From Thysanoteuthis rhombus (taxonomy: Eukaryota; Mollusca; Cephalopoda; Oegopsida; Thysanoteuthidae), in the NCBI GenBank assembly GCA_963457665.1, contig OY735209.1:62011975-62075974 (forward strand): a DNA stretch of 64,000 nt, in the 5' to 3' direction. Positions 23,145-33,650 of the stretch are shown in pieces. Numbering within the stretch: the stretch's first letter is position 1; each line of letters begins with the position of its first letter. The translations under genes and the position numbers were made by a program. The notes below the pieces were generated by a model, which had not been told where the DNA came from, did not search any database, and saw nothing but the letters and a program-made list of their open reading frames with translations.

Positions 23145-23375
23145 CATCGATTGATTGAGCCTCTCAATTTGGATCGAACTCACTCCAATACTAATTGTCT
23201 GCGACACTTTTTTACTAAATACTACCTCTCGGCAAGATGCCTTATTTGTAAAAATTATATTTTTCTGCGATGATTATCGATATTCACTTTACTCATATTA
23301 GTCTTGCGCAAGATCACAGGTATATGGGGCACCCAGTGAAAATCGAATTCACCACAGTAGTAAATATTCGCTAAC
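23145..23375 (-). repeat. two tRNA-like heads; second is the GCCAGACTAAGC SINE
   Basis: Two minus-strand units lie in a row. The one at 23.15-23.23 kb has a good B-box (GGAGTGAGTTCGATCC). The one at 23.29-23.38 kb reads TGGTGAATTCGATTTTCACT, GGGTGCCCCATATACCTGTG and ATCTTGCGCAAGACTAATA. The last two match the SINE seen at 50.1 kb (CAGTGCCACATATTTGTG, CTTTTGCCAGACTAG). Confidence 0.55.
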
Positions 23376-23749
23376 CACACATACACGTACACTTACGCTG
23401 ATGCATATATCAATATATGTGCATGTATGTGAATATATACATATAATCAATATAGGATACACTTGTGGTCGTATTTATTTTTGTGTACTTGTGTGTGCGT
23501 AAGTGCATGCTTGTGCATTCGTGGTACCCCGATGAACTTGTAGGTCAAGGAATGATTTGATTTGTTTATTTTTCGTTCATACATACTGACCATAAAAGGC
23601 AGAACCTACTTATATAATGGAGTGTGGTTTTCTTGGTTTGTCCGTAACAATGGACTCTTCGACATAGAAGTAAGAACTGCAGCTAAAAATACCTCCCAGC
23701 CACCATTTGAAATTATATGTTCTGAACTTGTCCAAATCATCAAGCCATC

Positions 23750-24010
23750 TTATTTTTTGCGGGCCACAATTTCACAATGTTCTCGTTGTGAGTCGTGATA
23801 TCCAGTGGTTGTCTAACATTCATGGAACGTAGCCATTTGAGTTTTCCAGTGAATTTTATGATATCTCTTACACTTGTTTTTTCTCTAATAGACAGAGTTG
23901 TCTTATGGTCTCTCCTTGTAATGTTAAGCATAATCCTTTCTTGTACACATTGCATGACTCTTAGTTTGAGAGCCAGTCTTTTGTTTAAATTCCATGTGCC
24001 TGCTTCATCG
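23750..24010 (-). mobile_element. RTE-type LINE relic, left arm of an inverted pair
   Basis: The minus strand carries the RTE thumb region: AGGCACATGGAATTTAAAC, then LRVMQCVQERIMLNITRRDH and KTTLSIREKTSVRDIIKFT, then LKWLRSMNVRQPLDITTHN. It is cut before the RGR-type and GKVYVQ-type ends. The frame is nearly intact over 71 codons. Confidence 0.8.
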
Positions 24011-24023
24011 GTGTCTAAGTCTC

Positions 24024-24413
24024 ATAATGAGCAGAAGATTGGTCCTCATATTGAGAAACATGCACCGTACACAAGAGAGAATCCTATTCGATATTACAAG
24101 GGGATATCACAAGAATACACGTTATATTAGATAATTGATAGGAGTCAGAGATATCATAGGAACCATTAGAGAATTCAATCAGCCATTGACAGGCTATGTT
24201 GCAATCACTGGACATCACAACTCACGACGCCGATCCCCAGAGATCGTAAGCGAAACTGTGGCTTTCACAAAATAAAACTGTGCGGAAAACTAGACAAATT
24301 CAGAAAGTATTGGATCCGCGACACCCCCGATAGAAAGGTTTGGTGAATTTGGAGGAGGGTCTTTGTCTAACAACGGACACTAAAATGATGCTGTTATAGA
24401 TGATGATTTGTTA
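24024..24413 (+). mobile_element. RTE-type LINE relic, right arm of an inverted pair
   Basis: The plus strand repeats the same RTE region: KIGPHIEKHAPYTREN, then DNA encoding the WTSQLTT and PRDRKRNCG blocks, then LDKFRKYWIRDTPDRKVW, and ends RRVFV-QRTLK beside a weak ATGATG tail. Stops and frameshifts break it. It starts about 15 bases from the left arm, so the two are head to head. Confidence 0.8.
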
Positions 24414-24414
24414 G

Positions 24415-24901
24415 AGACACTTCTTTTCAAAACTGAGGGGATTAATGGCATCTAATATGTCGAAGAATTAATTTCTTCGTCAAACTGAAATATTCCTGCA
24501 GATTCTTTTTCATCGAAAACTCATGTCTGTCCAAATCGTCTGTAATTAGGAGATGCAGGAATGATAATTAGAAAAAAGAATTTTCCTGGGAATTGAGAAG
24601 AACGGATATCAGAATCCGTTCTGAGGAAGAGGCAGGTTGGCCTCTGTTCAAAATGCACTAAGCATTTCAGTCACGAATTTTTTCTCAGTCTTTTAACTTC
24701 TTCATTATCTCGATTCACGGCTTTCAGTTGCAACCAGAATTACATCGTTACTCTTCATATATTTAGTTCTACTTCTAAACCAGGTCGCACGAATGATGCT
24801 TTAAATAGATAGAGCAGTAAATAAGGAATGCTTGATAGACCAATAATCTAAAGGCCATTGAAAAATATAGAAACGACCATGTGTGTGCATGTATATAAAG
24901 A

Positions 24902-24943
<42 letters not shown>

Positions 24944-25495
24944 TTTGTATATACGTATATGTACATATTTGTGTGTACAGATGTAAGCATGTATATATAC
25001 ACTTTTTGATGAATACTAAGGTGCTACACTTAGAAACACCGAGAAAGAGGAAATAGATACTATCTTTATTTTTCTCCCACTACCATGATGCAATCTTTGG
25101 CATTCTGAATGAGGAGTGAAAATCCATCAGCTTTTATAATTCCTATTCACCTCATCCCCACGAGGAAAGGGTGTGACACAAAGTTAGTTTAACATGGGAA
25201 TACCACACACGCGAACGTGTGGCAAAGAACACCAAAAATTATCCTTGGTCCTCGCGACTGTTGTTGCCAAGACATGAGAGCGCTAGTTTCAAGATCTCAG
25301 TATGAATACTGAGCCCCTTGCACTTGACTACACAGCGCAGTACCACTCTTCATGAGACAAACCTCCATAGGTTATAGAACCACACCTGCGTCCGTATAGT
25401 CTTGAAAAATTACCTTTTATAACTTGATAATGTATTGACTTGACATCTGCGTTTGTGATATGGGAAGTAGAACTATGGGCTACATGCACCCGAAG
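24415..25495. other. no gene seen; (AT)n at 24907-24940
   Basis: Non-coding, with one AT microsatellite and neighbouring TGTATATA-type sequence. Nothing else recognised. Confidence 0.5.
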
Positions 25496-25499
25496 TGTC

Positions 25500-25680
25500 C
25501 TCAATCACTGAACCCTGCACTATCGTGCCCATACTTGGTGGAGAGATAGATTTGTGACTATTCCAAGGGCATCAGTGCGAAGTGAACACAAGCTAAGTTT
25601 GAACTTGGCTTGCCAAGTCCATTTTCTGAACTGCTACCCACTCAGCGAGCCTACATTCATCAATATATTAAATTGATATA
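25500..25680 (-). repeat. tRNA-derived SINE of the 'GTTCACTTCG' family
   Basis: The minus strand reads GCTCGCTGAGTGGGTAGCAG (A-box), CAAGTTCAAACTTAGC (B-box), then GTTCACTTCGCACTGATGCC and AAATCTATCTCTCC. The last two blocks match the SINE at 49.8 kb (GTTCACTTCGTACTAATGCC, GAATCTATCTC). About 170 bases. Confidence 0.65.
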
Positions 25681-25689
25681 TCATCTTAT

Positions 25690-26330
25690 AATTCACCAAA
25701 AGTCTGTCTGTCCGTCCGTCTATAACCACCTACTGCAAAATCCATTAAACATCGCCCCATGAAATTTTCTATGGTTAGTCAATAGAAAACTTTTTGGCAA
25801 ATTAGTTTTTTGAACCCCACTGCCAATGTGTTTTAAGGTAGTGATCGATTTACAATAAGAAATTCATCTTGAAATAGACACATTTTTGTGCTTGGCTTCT
25901 TCCAGTTGCCGTTCACTGCGTAGAGATAGAGAAGAATCTTTTTCCCCCCAAGATCGTAAATAGAAAGTCTTATACATTTTACAAAAGCAACACAATACCA
26001 TGAAATTTGTTATTTGTACAAATGAGACCCTGGGAAAGATTTTCTGCAATTTTGTTTTTGGAAAACGCCCTTGCTTTTTATAATTTGGGGGTCGATGTAC
26101 AATTTTGTCTGCTTTTTTGTTCATTTTCTGAAGATGGAGATCCGAGATTGTAAAAAATTCATACTAAGGTATTCACAGGAAACACAAAACATAACACAAA
26201 GGAATTTCATGTGTACAAAGCCCTGGGAAAGATTTTAGCAAATTAGTTCCTGAAAAAAAGCCCCCAAATGTGTTTTTAGGGCGAGGAAAGCAGTTTTTCC
26301 CTGAGATCGCAAGAAAGTCTAAAAGTCACA
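25690..26330 (+). repeat. family D-like repeat, three units
   Basis: Opens with GTCTGTCCGTCCGTCTATA. Three units about 200 bases apart share GGGAAAGATTTT or its equivalent, then GCAAATTAGTT, then GCCCCC-AAATGTG or CCACTGCCAATGTG. Units are diverged. The relation to the other family D loci rests on layout and the GTCTGTCCG opening, so it is less sure. Confidence 0.5.
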
Positions 26331-26334
26331 TTTT

Positions 26335-27155
26335 TATTTATTTTCTTATAAGCATACGTACACGTACATTTTGTGGAGATCTTTAAAAAAAAACTTAAAA
26401 AGTCACGAATATCGCTTTTAAAGAACAATTAAAAACTATCTGATTTATTTACCTGTGTGCATTGAAAATCTGGAAAAAAGTGATTGTCACTTATCATTGA
26501 TTAAGTCAAATTTTACCGAGGGAATGGGATTGTTATGAGTAAGATTTGAAGTATGCAGTAAATTTTTCAAAAACTTCTAATATTACTTACATAATGTAAG
26601 TTTATTTATGGAAAAATCGCTTACATTTCACCAACTTAACGCCATTACAGACGTCAGGCGATTTGCATCTTCGTAACCAGAACTGAGACCTCAGATATGA
26701 TTGAAGTCTGTGCGTGGCAGTTTTAACCAAAAGTATCAACATTCATCTTTTCTAATCGATCAAAAGAGATGTCTATCCAATCAATGGACAGCATTCCATA
26801 ATCTTCCTTTAAAACCACCAATATATATTCATCTTCACATCGAAAACGTCAGTCTTTTGTAATAATGTCCGAATTACTCAGTGGGATACAAGGACTACAT
26901 GCTAACTCATTCGGTATCTTTCCCGCGCAAGAGAGTAATGACTCGGTCGCCACTCAAGATACGTTCCTAAAAAATGCTGCGCAACACGGAACAGTGCCCT
27001 ATGGAGTCATTATAACATACCATAAATAGAGATTATGTCAACAATACTTTGAAATTATATGATGTCGTTGTTGAGCCTCGACAAGATAGAATATATTGGT
27101 GCTGTGTTTTTCATCTGCTAGTTTTCAGAGCTGGTGCAATATCACTTGGTGGTGA
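26335..27155. other. no gene seen
   Basis: AT-rich non-coding DNA without recognised repeats. Confidence 0.5.
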
Positions 27156-27159
27156 TATA

Positions 27160-27243
27160 TATCATCATCATCATCAGTCTTTCAACGTCTTCGTAGGACA
27201 TAGACCTTCCCCAGGATTCGCCACATTTCTCTATCATGGGGCG
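27160..27243 (-). mobile_element. RTE-type LINE, last 80 bases
   Basis: ATCATCATCATCAGTCTTTC, AACGTCTTCGTAGGACATAG and CCCCAGGATTCGCCAC are the family's standard minus-strand tail. It is cut after CTCTATCATGGGG. Confidence 0.8.
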
Positions 27244-27354
27244 ATGTATATCAGTACATTATGAATGATTGTGTATGCTTATGTGTTTATTCTCATACAC
27301 ATTGCACATTAATCAATTGGGCAGCATACTGTTGTTTCTGTGACTTTCCATGAT

Positions 27355-27805
27355 ACTGTCTTTTGGAGGGGATTCAACATTACGAAAAATAGTCACCTGT
27401 GGAGCTGAAACATGGAACCAAGACAAAATATTTGCTTTCAAACTGAGAACTACGCAACGTGCACAGGAGAGAAAAATGTTCAACTTCAAATGGAGAGATC
27501 ACAAAAATACGCATTATACTAGAAAACAAACAGGGGTCAGAGAGGTCATAGAAACCATTAGGAAAATCAAATGGCAATGGGTTGGTCATGTTGCGAGAAT
27601 GGTTGACAACCGATAGACATCGTGACTCATATCATAGATCTCCAGAGATCATATGCGAAACTGCAGTCGGTAAAAAATAAGATGACGTGACGAATTAGAC
27701 AAGCTCAGATAGTAATGGCTTCGCCGCGCTCATGATAGAGAGATTTATTGAATCATGGAAAGGTCTTTGTCCAACGATGAACACTGAAAGGATAATGATG
27801 ACGAT
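27355..27805 (+). mobile_element. RTE-type LINE, C-terminal part
   Basis: The frame 27350-27616 reads VTCGAETWNQDK, LRTTQRAQERKMFNFKWRDH, then TGVREVIETIRKIKWQW and VGHVARMVDNR. Downstream, with stops, come ISRDH, RDELDKLR and RAHDRE. It ends near GGATAATGATGACGATG, a short degraded triplet tail. The RT palm and endonuclease are missing. Confidence 0.85.
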
Positions 27806-28139
27806 GGAAAGTCAGCGCTAACCGGGATAATACGGCACACGGCAAAACCACTTCTCAGTAACCAGTTGAAGTCGATCCTGAACAAGTTAAATCCGATTAC
27901 GCAATTTTGACAAATAATTTCTTTCATCTTCTTAATCGCCAAGAAGAAATGCAGAGAAAATTTCGTATTCACCAAGAATTTTCGAGTCCAGTCCATTTCT
28001 TCGAAAAATGAAGGAAATGTTTTGAGTACAAGTTGGTTTCTTAAATGCGAACCATTGCGCAAAATTAAACCGAAAGAAATTTCATTCAAAGTTGGTTTAA
28101 TTATTTATCACAATCAACTTACGTATACTTACGAGGGCA

Positions 28140-28621
28140 ATCAGGTATAGATACAGATATACTGGGGAGCAAATTACCAATATGCTCAAAACGCAAAGTA
28201 CACCATCAATGCATAATACCAGTCATGAAGTACGGGTGTGAAACCAGGGAACTTACAAAACCACTCGAAAATAAACTCAGGACAACACGTAGAGCAATGG
28301 AAAGAGCAATGCTAGGAATAAATCTTAGCTTTAGAAAAGGTTCAACGTGGATCCGAGAGAGGGCCAGGGTGAAGGATGTCGTACAATTAATTGAGAGGCA
28401 TATTGACGGGCATGGGGTATAGGGAGAAAAGGGGACAGCAGGTGGAGCAAAGGGCTAACCGATTGGTGCCCGTGGGATAGTGAATGTAGAAGGGAAGGAC
28501 TAGACACAAAATAGGGACAAAATCGAAAAGTTTGCCGGTAAGAGGTGGTTGGGGTTGGTGCAATCACGCTCATCATGAAAGGCGATGGGGAAAAGCCTTT
28601 GTCCAGCAGTGAACTCATAAC

Positions 28622-28691
<70 letters not shown>

Positions 28692-28692
28692 A
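28140..28692 (+). mobile_element. RTE-type LINE of a second subfamily, with (GAT)n tail
   Basis: The frame 28225-28422 reads MKYGCETRELTKPLENKLRT, then TRRAMERAMLGINLSFRKGS and TWIRERARVKDVVQLI. Later pieces include ERRWGKAFVQQ near 28590, equivalent to the RELGKAFVQQW ending of this LINE group. It ends in 23 GAT units (28622-28690). The AMERAMLG wording and the ending differ from the other RTE relics here, so it is a different subfamily. The GHVARR-type block is mostly lost. Confidence 0.85.
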
Positions 28693-29135
28693 AAGGAAAT
28701 TTTAAAACACCTGTGCCAGTTCACTAACACGATAACAATAATCTACTCACTCCCATGATTACAAAGTCACTTAACTACCGGCAAAGATATCCAAACAAAT
28801 CGTGCTGCCTGCAGACAGTAACCGAACTTTTCATTTCATTCTTTCTAGTTCAATATCAATTTGTTAAAACAAATTATCTAAACTATGTGGTGGCAAATGG
28901 TATTCATCGTTTTGTCCGCCAAATTATTACTGTTCCCCGTATTTAAAATGTAGAAGTTGAACCCTACTCGCAATCATCTTTCACTGGACTGGCCCAAGGT
29001 ACCGGCAACACGAGCACCAAGTGCTACAGGTGCCTGGTATGTGTATTAGACGATAGGAAATTAAATGGGTACAGTGATTATTTATTGACCAATCACAAGC
29101 AAATTTTGGGGGGTAAGCGAAATCGGCTTCGTTTT

Positions 29136-29197
29136 CAGCGATTCGGTTCCTTTTTCTATGAAAATGGAGGTTTCATATAAAAGAAACCAAATCGCTG
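29136..29197. ncRNA. 62-nt miRNA-precursor-like hairpin (candidate)
   Basis: CAGCGATTCGGTTCC on the left faces GGAAACCAAATCGCTG-type sequence on the right (written GAAACCAAATCGCTG). By eye about 25 of 28 positions pair, with two C/A mismatches, one small internal loop and a terminal loop of about 7 bases. The size fits a metazoan pre-miRNA, but a short inverted-repeat transposon would look alike. No expression evidence exists here. Confidence 0.35.
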
Positions 29198-29199
29198 AA

Positions 29200-29985
29200 C
29201 CCAGGCAATCGGTAAAAGGTCTTCAGAAGTGTTCGGTAAAAATTTACGATAGAAATCAATGACAAAAAGGGGCGGAGCGACACTACATGCTATAACCAAC
29301 GATCTAACGACTCAACAACAAACACACATACTGGAGAATACACATACTCCATACCTATCGATACACACATCAGTGTCTCTAAGTACCTTTTCCCCAATAA
29401 ACATCCTCGCAATTTTCCACACTTTAAATTACATACGACTACCATAATTACCTACTCACTCTCACATTAGCTCAAAAGACTTACTACCTTAACACACATA
29501 GAAAACCGTATGCTCTGAAAATACATTAATGAACATTTGCAGACTCTATTGGAAAACATACAATGTTACATACCAAATAATGGAGATCTTCATTGTCGTT
29601 TGTTACCTGAATGAAAATTTTATTACTCTTGAATATTCGTCTCATAATTTAATTGAAACTTGAACACGAATTGAATTATCAATCTTTGTTGTGCATGTAG
29701 AAGTATGACACCCATACATTAATTACTTTAATTAAAAGAAATCAGCCAAAGAATGAACCTTATTTTATGAAACGCTTTGTGCTTCTCAAACAACTTAAGT
29801 ATTTGCTCTTAAAATTGAATGAGTTGAAATAGTTTAAGTTACGGATTTTTTTTTTACGAAACGCATCATTTTGGAGCAGAATTATTGCACATCGTGATAA
29901 CAGTTGTAAAACTGATATTTCTAATCATTACACAATGATGATAGGTTATCAATGCGAATCTAAAGTAAGCATAAACTATACATTG

Positions 29986-29990
<5 letters not shown>
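29200..29990. other. no gene seen
   Basis: AT-rich non-coding DNA without recognised repeats. Confidence 0.5.
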
Positions 29991-29995
<5 letters not shown>

Positions 29996-30035
<40 letters not shown>

Positions 30036-30183
30036 TACGTTTAAACGATTTAGACAGATTCTGGAGATATTGGAGCTGTGACACGATAGAGAGAGCTGGC
30101 GAATCTTGGTGAAGGTCTACGTCCAATGACGGACGTTGAAAAACATGATGATGATGATGATGATAATGATGATGATGATGATG
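29996..30183 (+). mobile_element. (TA)n followed by an RTE 3' tip with (ATG)n tail
   Basis: A TA tract (to 30032) is followed by about 90 bases of RTE end: TGACACGATAGAGAGAGC, GGTGAAGGTCTACGTCC and GACGGACGTTGAAAA, reading HDRESW and VKVYVQ in frame, then an ATG repeat (30147-30183). Confidence 0.8.
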
Positions 30184-30294
30184 TACAACAAAGACAAATT
30201 TACATCGTAAATTATGAATTATCTGAGTAGACTTGCCACTTGTAGTTCATATTTGATACCAGTCAAATCGTATGCATGCGTACATATTTACAAT

Positions 30295-30296
30295 TG

Positions 30297-30345
<49 letters not shown>

Positions 30346-30365
30346 ATGTGTGTATTTGCATGTGT
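30295..30365. repeat. (TG)n microsatellite
   Basis: Interrupted TG run. The CVCVCV frames across it are not genes. Confidence 0.95.
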
Positions 30366-30369
30366 GCGT

Positions 30370-31150
30370 GCGTTATGTGTCCATTGTATACGTTTTAAGA
30401 AACGATTGCCACTGGAGATCTGAAATAATGTTGTCTTTCAGATCTCAGTGGTCGAACACACACTGAAGAAAAGATAGAAATACAGTGAGCGCAAAAAGTA
30501 TCCGATATATTTCAAAAAATTAATTTCAACATCCTTACACAACTTTGAAATTCATATAATTTTAACAAAACATTAGAAAAACGCAAAATACATACAAAAA
30601 AATAGTGAAGTAAGATTGAACTTTAAAAATGTTAAAAAATCAGAAATCTTTGGTCCGAATTCTGTCAGTTCTTGAATGTATCGGATACATTTTGCACTCA
30701 CTGCGAATATCATACGACCAAACATTAAGAAGAAAAAAAAAGTCAACTTTCTAACTCCAAAGCAAAATATTTGCGAGCAGAGGATTGGCTTCATCTTTGC
30801 TTGATATGATTTATTGTGGCTCTCCCATCTGTGAAATTTTGATACATTATCGATTTCTGACTTTTAGGGTGAGTCGTTCTTCTTTGGGTTTTTTTTTGTT
30901 TTGTTTTTTTGAGGGGGGAGGGACAAGAGTGTATCGATCCTTGCTAAAGTGGTAAATACTGTTTGAGTCGAGGCTGCACATGAAATAGAAGGAAAGATTC
31001 CCGGAAAGAGAAAGAAAGGCACAAGAAATTCAGAGTAAGAACTGAAGATTATTAGAGAATAATAGCGATAAAGAAAAAGTGAAATGCGAAGAAACGAGAC
31101 GGAAAAAGAAACGTAAATAGGAAAAAACATCATATTAACTGGTTGGTCAC
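30370..31150. other. no gene seen
   Basis: Minus-strand frames at 30573-30794 and 30864-31310 are unrecognised; the second runs into a family B copy and is taken as chance. Confidence 0.5.
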
Positions 31151-31164
31151 TCAGCAGGAATATG

Positions 31165-31300
31165 CCCAATGCCTTTTGGCAGCATACTGGGCTAGAGTGA
31201 TCAATTAAAATTGTGGGAAAAGATGTGTGTTCAGTGAATAAGTAACTTCTCTTGCCTTTTGTTGGGCAGTGATCACTAAGAAAAATCTGGAATTTGAAAG
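31165..31300 (+). repeat. family B repeat, copy 3
   Basis: CCTTTTGGCAGCATACTGG, GTGATCAATTAAAA and CTTTTGTTGGGCAGTGATCA match copies 1 and 2. The right-hand half of the family is missing. It lies 100 bases before a family A copy facing the same way. Confidence 0.75.
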
Positions 31301-31400
31301 AACAGAACAAGCGTAATTATTTCGTGATTATTTCGGAATAATCAAGCAACTTGTAGTGAACAAATCAGAAGGTGGTAACCACCACAGTCAATAACTGAAC

Positions 31401-31776
31401 AACCGTAGAGTCAAAATTCGAAGTCATGTAAAGAAAATCTGTTTGAAGAATAAAAATGGTCAAAGTGATGTTTATTCATGACACCACTGGCGTTTTCCAC
31501 GGGAAATTTTTCAAATAAAGTAAGAAACGAAACACCTAGAAACATCTAGATTCTGTTATTATTAAACCCGTCAAAATAAGGCCCCAAAAAGGTCAAAAAA
31601 GCTTATTTTCCAAAAGTTAGAAGAAAAAAAACTTTAGAAGAGAATACTGATGCCAATTTTCGAGTCTGTAGACAAAACGGTATGGCCAGGGGCACTGAAA
31701 CACACGCATAAACACACGCGCACATAAAAAAGAACAGTACCTTTCACCACCTTTGATGGCAATGGTTGTTCAATTT
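31401..31776 (+). repeat. family A repeat, copy 2
   Basis: Matches 19866-20285 over its full length in the same orientation, for example AACACCTAGAAACATCTAGA, TACTGATGCCAATTTTCGAG and ACGGTATGGCCAGG. It is about 45 bases shorter because of small deletions. Confidence 0.8.
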
Positions 31777-31904
31777 CTTATTCATGGTTGGTATTCATGT
31801 AAGGGCATTGTATTATATGCCGGTGCATACATAAAGATTCGCTCAAAATGACACGCTGTAAGTCACTGGATATAATGAACTCGCTGAAAGTGGATATAAC
31901 CATT

Positions 31905-32190
31905 ATTTAAGCTCAATTTAGTCTGGCACAAGGTCATAGTAGTGGAGCACTATGTAGGGATCGAATATTACATTAGCGAATTGATCTTTGGGACGAGTTT
32001 GCTTTATTGTGGCACAACAGCATTTTTGAGGATCATCGAACTCACTACACGACTGAATTGGAGCGCGAGATGAAGTTTCAAGCATTCATTGTACAAGATG
32101 AGGTGCCTCTCTAAATTGGTCATTTACCTGGCTTAGCTTGGTCTTGCACAGGGTCACAAGTATGAGACATCTAGTGAGGATCAGCATCAT
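31905..32190 (-). repeat. two pieces of the GCCAGACTAAGC SINE
   Basis: At 31911-31985 and again at 32126-32190 the minus strand carries TGTGACCCTGTGCAAGACC- or TGACCTTGTGCCAGACTAAA-type blocks next to a B-box-like GATCC. They lie about 215 bases apart in the same orientation. Confidence 0.55.
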
Positions 32191-32895
32191 CATCGTCCAT
32201 TATAAGTCTTTTCCGATGATAAGGCCTTTCCCATTTTCTTTCATAACTGCCGCAATTGCGTTAACATCTGTTATGTCTCACTGGTAAAACTTTCGGTCTA
32301 ATCCCACCATCTTGTGTCTTGTCTTTTTTTTCTTACTGCGTTCACTGTCCCATGGGCACCACTCGTTTAGGTTTTACTTCGTTTGTTGTCACCACTTTTT
32401 TGTTTTATATTTTATCTGCCTTTAAAATAAAATTTAAATGAGATGAACGATTGATTGGGCCCTGTGAGTAAAAATGGGACCTCATCAACATTTACTAAAA
32501 TTTTTTTTTTGTTTTTTTTATATTATAATTTGCTGGTTCGAGCAAAGGGTTTTGTGCGAAAATTTAAATCGTCATATACGCAGCTGCTGATCTCAAGCTA
32601 AAAAAGTGAATAGCTTTCAATCGTAGGTGTGACATCGTAGGTGTGACATCGTAGATGGAAAACGTTTCTTTTCTCGAGCTCATCTGTCACAAAGTCGATA
32701 GTAAATCTCGTAGATAAAACCTCTCTTCTACCAGTTAAAATACACACAGATCATTTCAAATCTGTTCATATATCATTGAGCTTATTATTACATAAATACA
32801 AATCTCCATCTTTGTCATTTTAACCACAACGTTCCGGTCGATATGATCTTCGACCTTCCTCCGATGTATGCTGCATTTAATCATCCTTAAGTGTC
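32190..32895. other. no gene seen
   Basis: Starts with a CATCATCATCG stretch that could be a very decayed LINE tail. A 13-base unit GTAGGTGTGACATC is doubled near 32623-32650. Otherwise nothing. Confidence 0.45.
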
Positions 32896-32897
32896 AC

Positions 32898-32898
<1 letters not shown>

Positions 32899-32964
<66 letters not shown>
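32899..32964. repeat. (AT)n(AG)n microsatellite
   Basis: AT run followed directly by AG run. Confidence 0.96.
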
Positions 32965-32968
<4 letters not shown>

Positions 32969-33019
32969 GAGGGATTGTACAGTAAAAATCTGAGACAGAC
33001 CCAGAGTGTATTGTATACA

Positions 33020-33617
33020 TGAGGCGAAGAAGTTTCATCTTCGGCAGAAAGGTCTGACATCTTCATCGATGGTAGAGCAGTAAATGGCTATGTAAAATCA
33101 GTAAAATGAAACATTTCAAGTCCACCCTGCTGTTGTGGGTCAGCAAACTAAATTGATGGTGGTGACTGTCTTGAGAATTGGTTATTGGCTTGTGTGAGTT
33201 GGGGTTATCCAGGAGTCAGGTCTCCAAGAGATTGGTTGCCATGGGGACATTCTAGATGGAGAGAAAATGTGTAATAGAATAAGATGATTAAGACTAAGAA
33301 AGAATGGTGATTAGGACTCCTGGTTTCAAAGAACCATTTGATATAATATAGTGAATAGTTTTATTATTAGAAAACGCACCAGTGATTAAAGGTTCTTACA
33401 TTATTGTAGACGCAGTCAGTTTAACTTGGTTTTAAAATTTTTTTTTCTTTGTTAATTTTGAATTTGTTGTTATGTTTATTTAATTATTTTATTCTTTTCG
33501 TGTGATTATAATTTCTATTCCCAAGTGTGAGGGTGGCTGGCGTTTCCTTGGGGTTGATGGGAAAAGATATTTTTGTTCTTCAGTGTATATTGTAATTTTT
33601 TAGCTTATATGTGTGTG

Positions 33618-33650
<33 letters not shown>

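Noticed and set aside
28500-28730. Frames of repeated Ile or Asp
   Set aside because: Translations of the (GAT)n tail of the LINE at 28.1 kb.
30214-30466. Cys/Val-rich frames
   Set aside because: Translations of the (TG)n tract.
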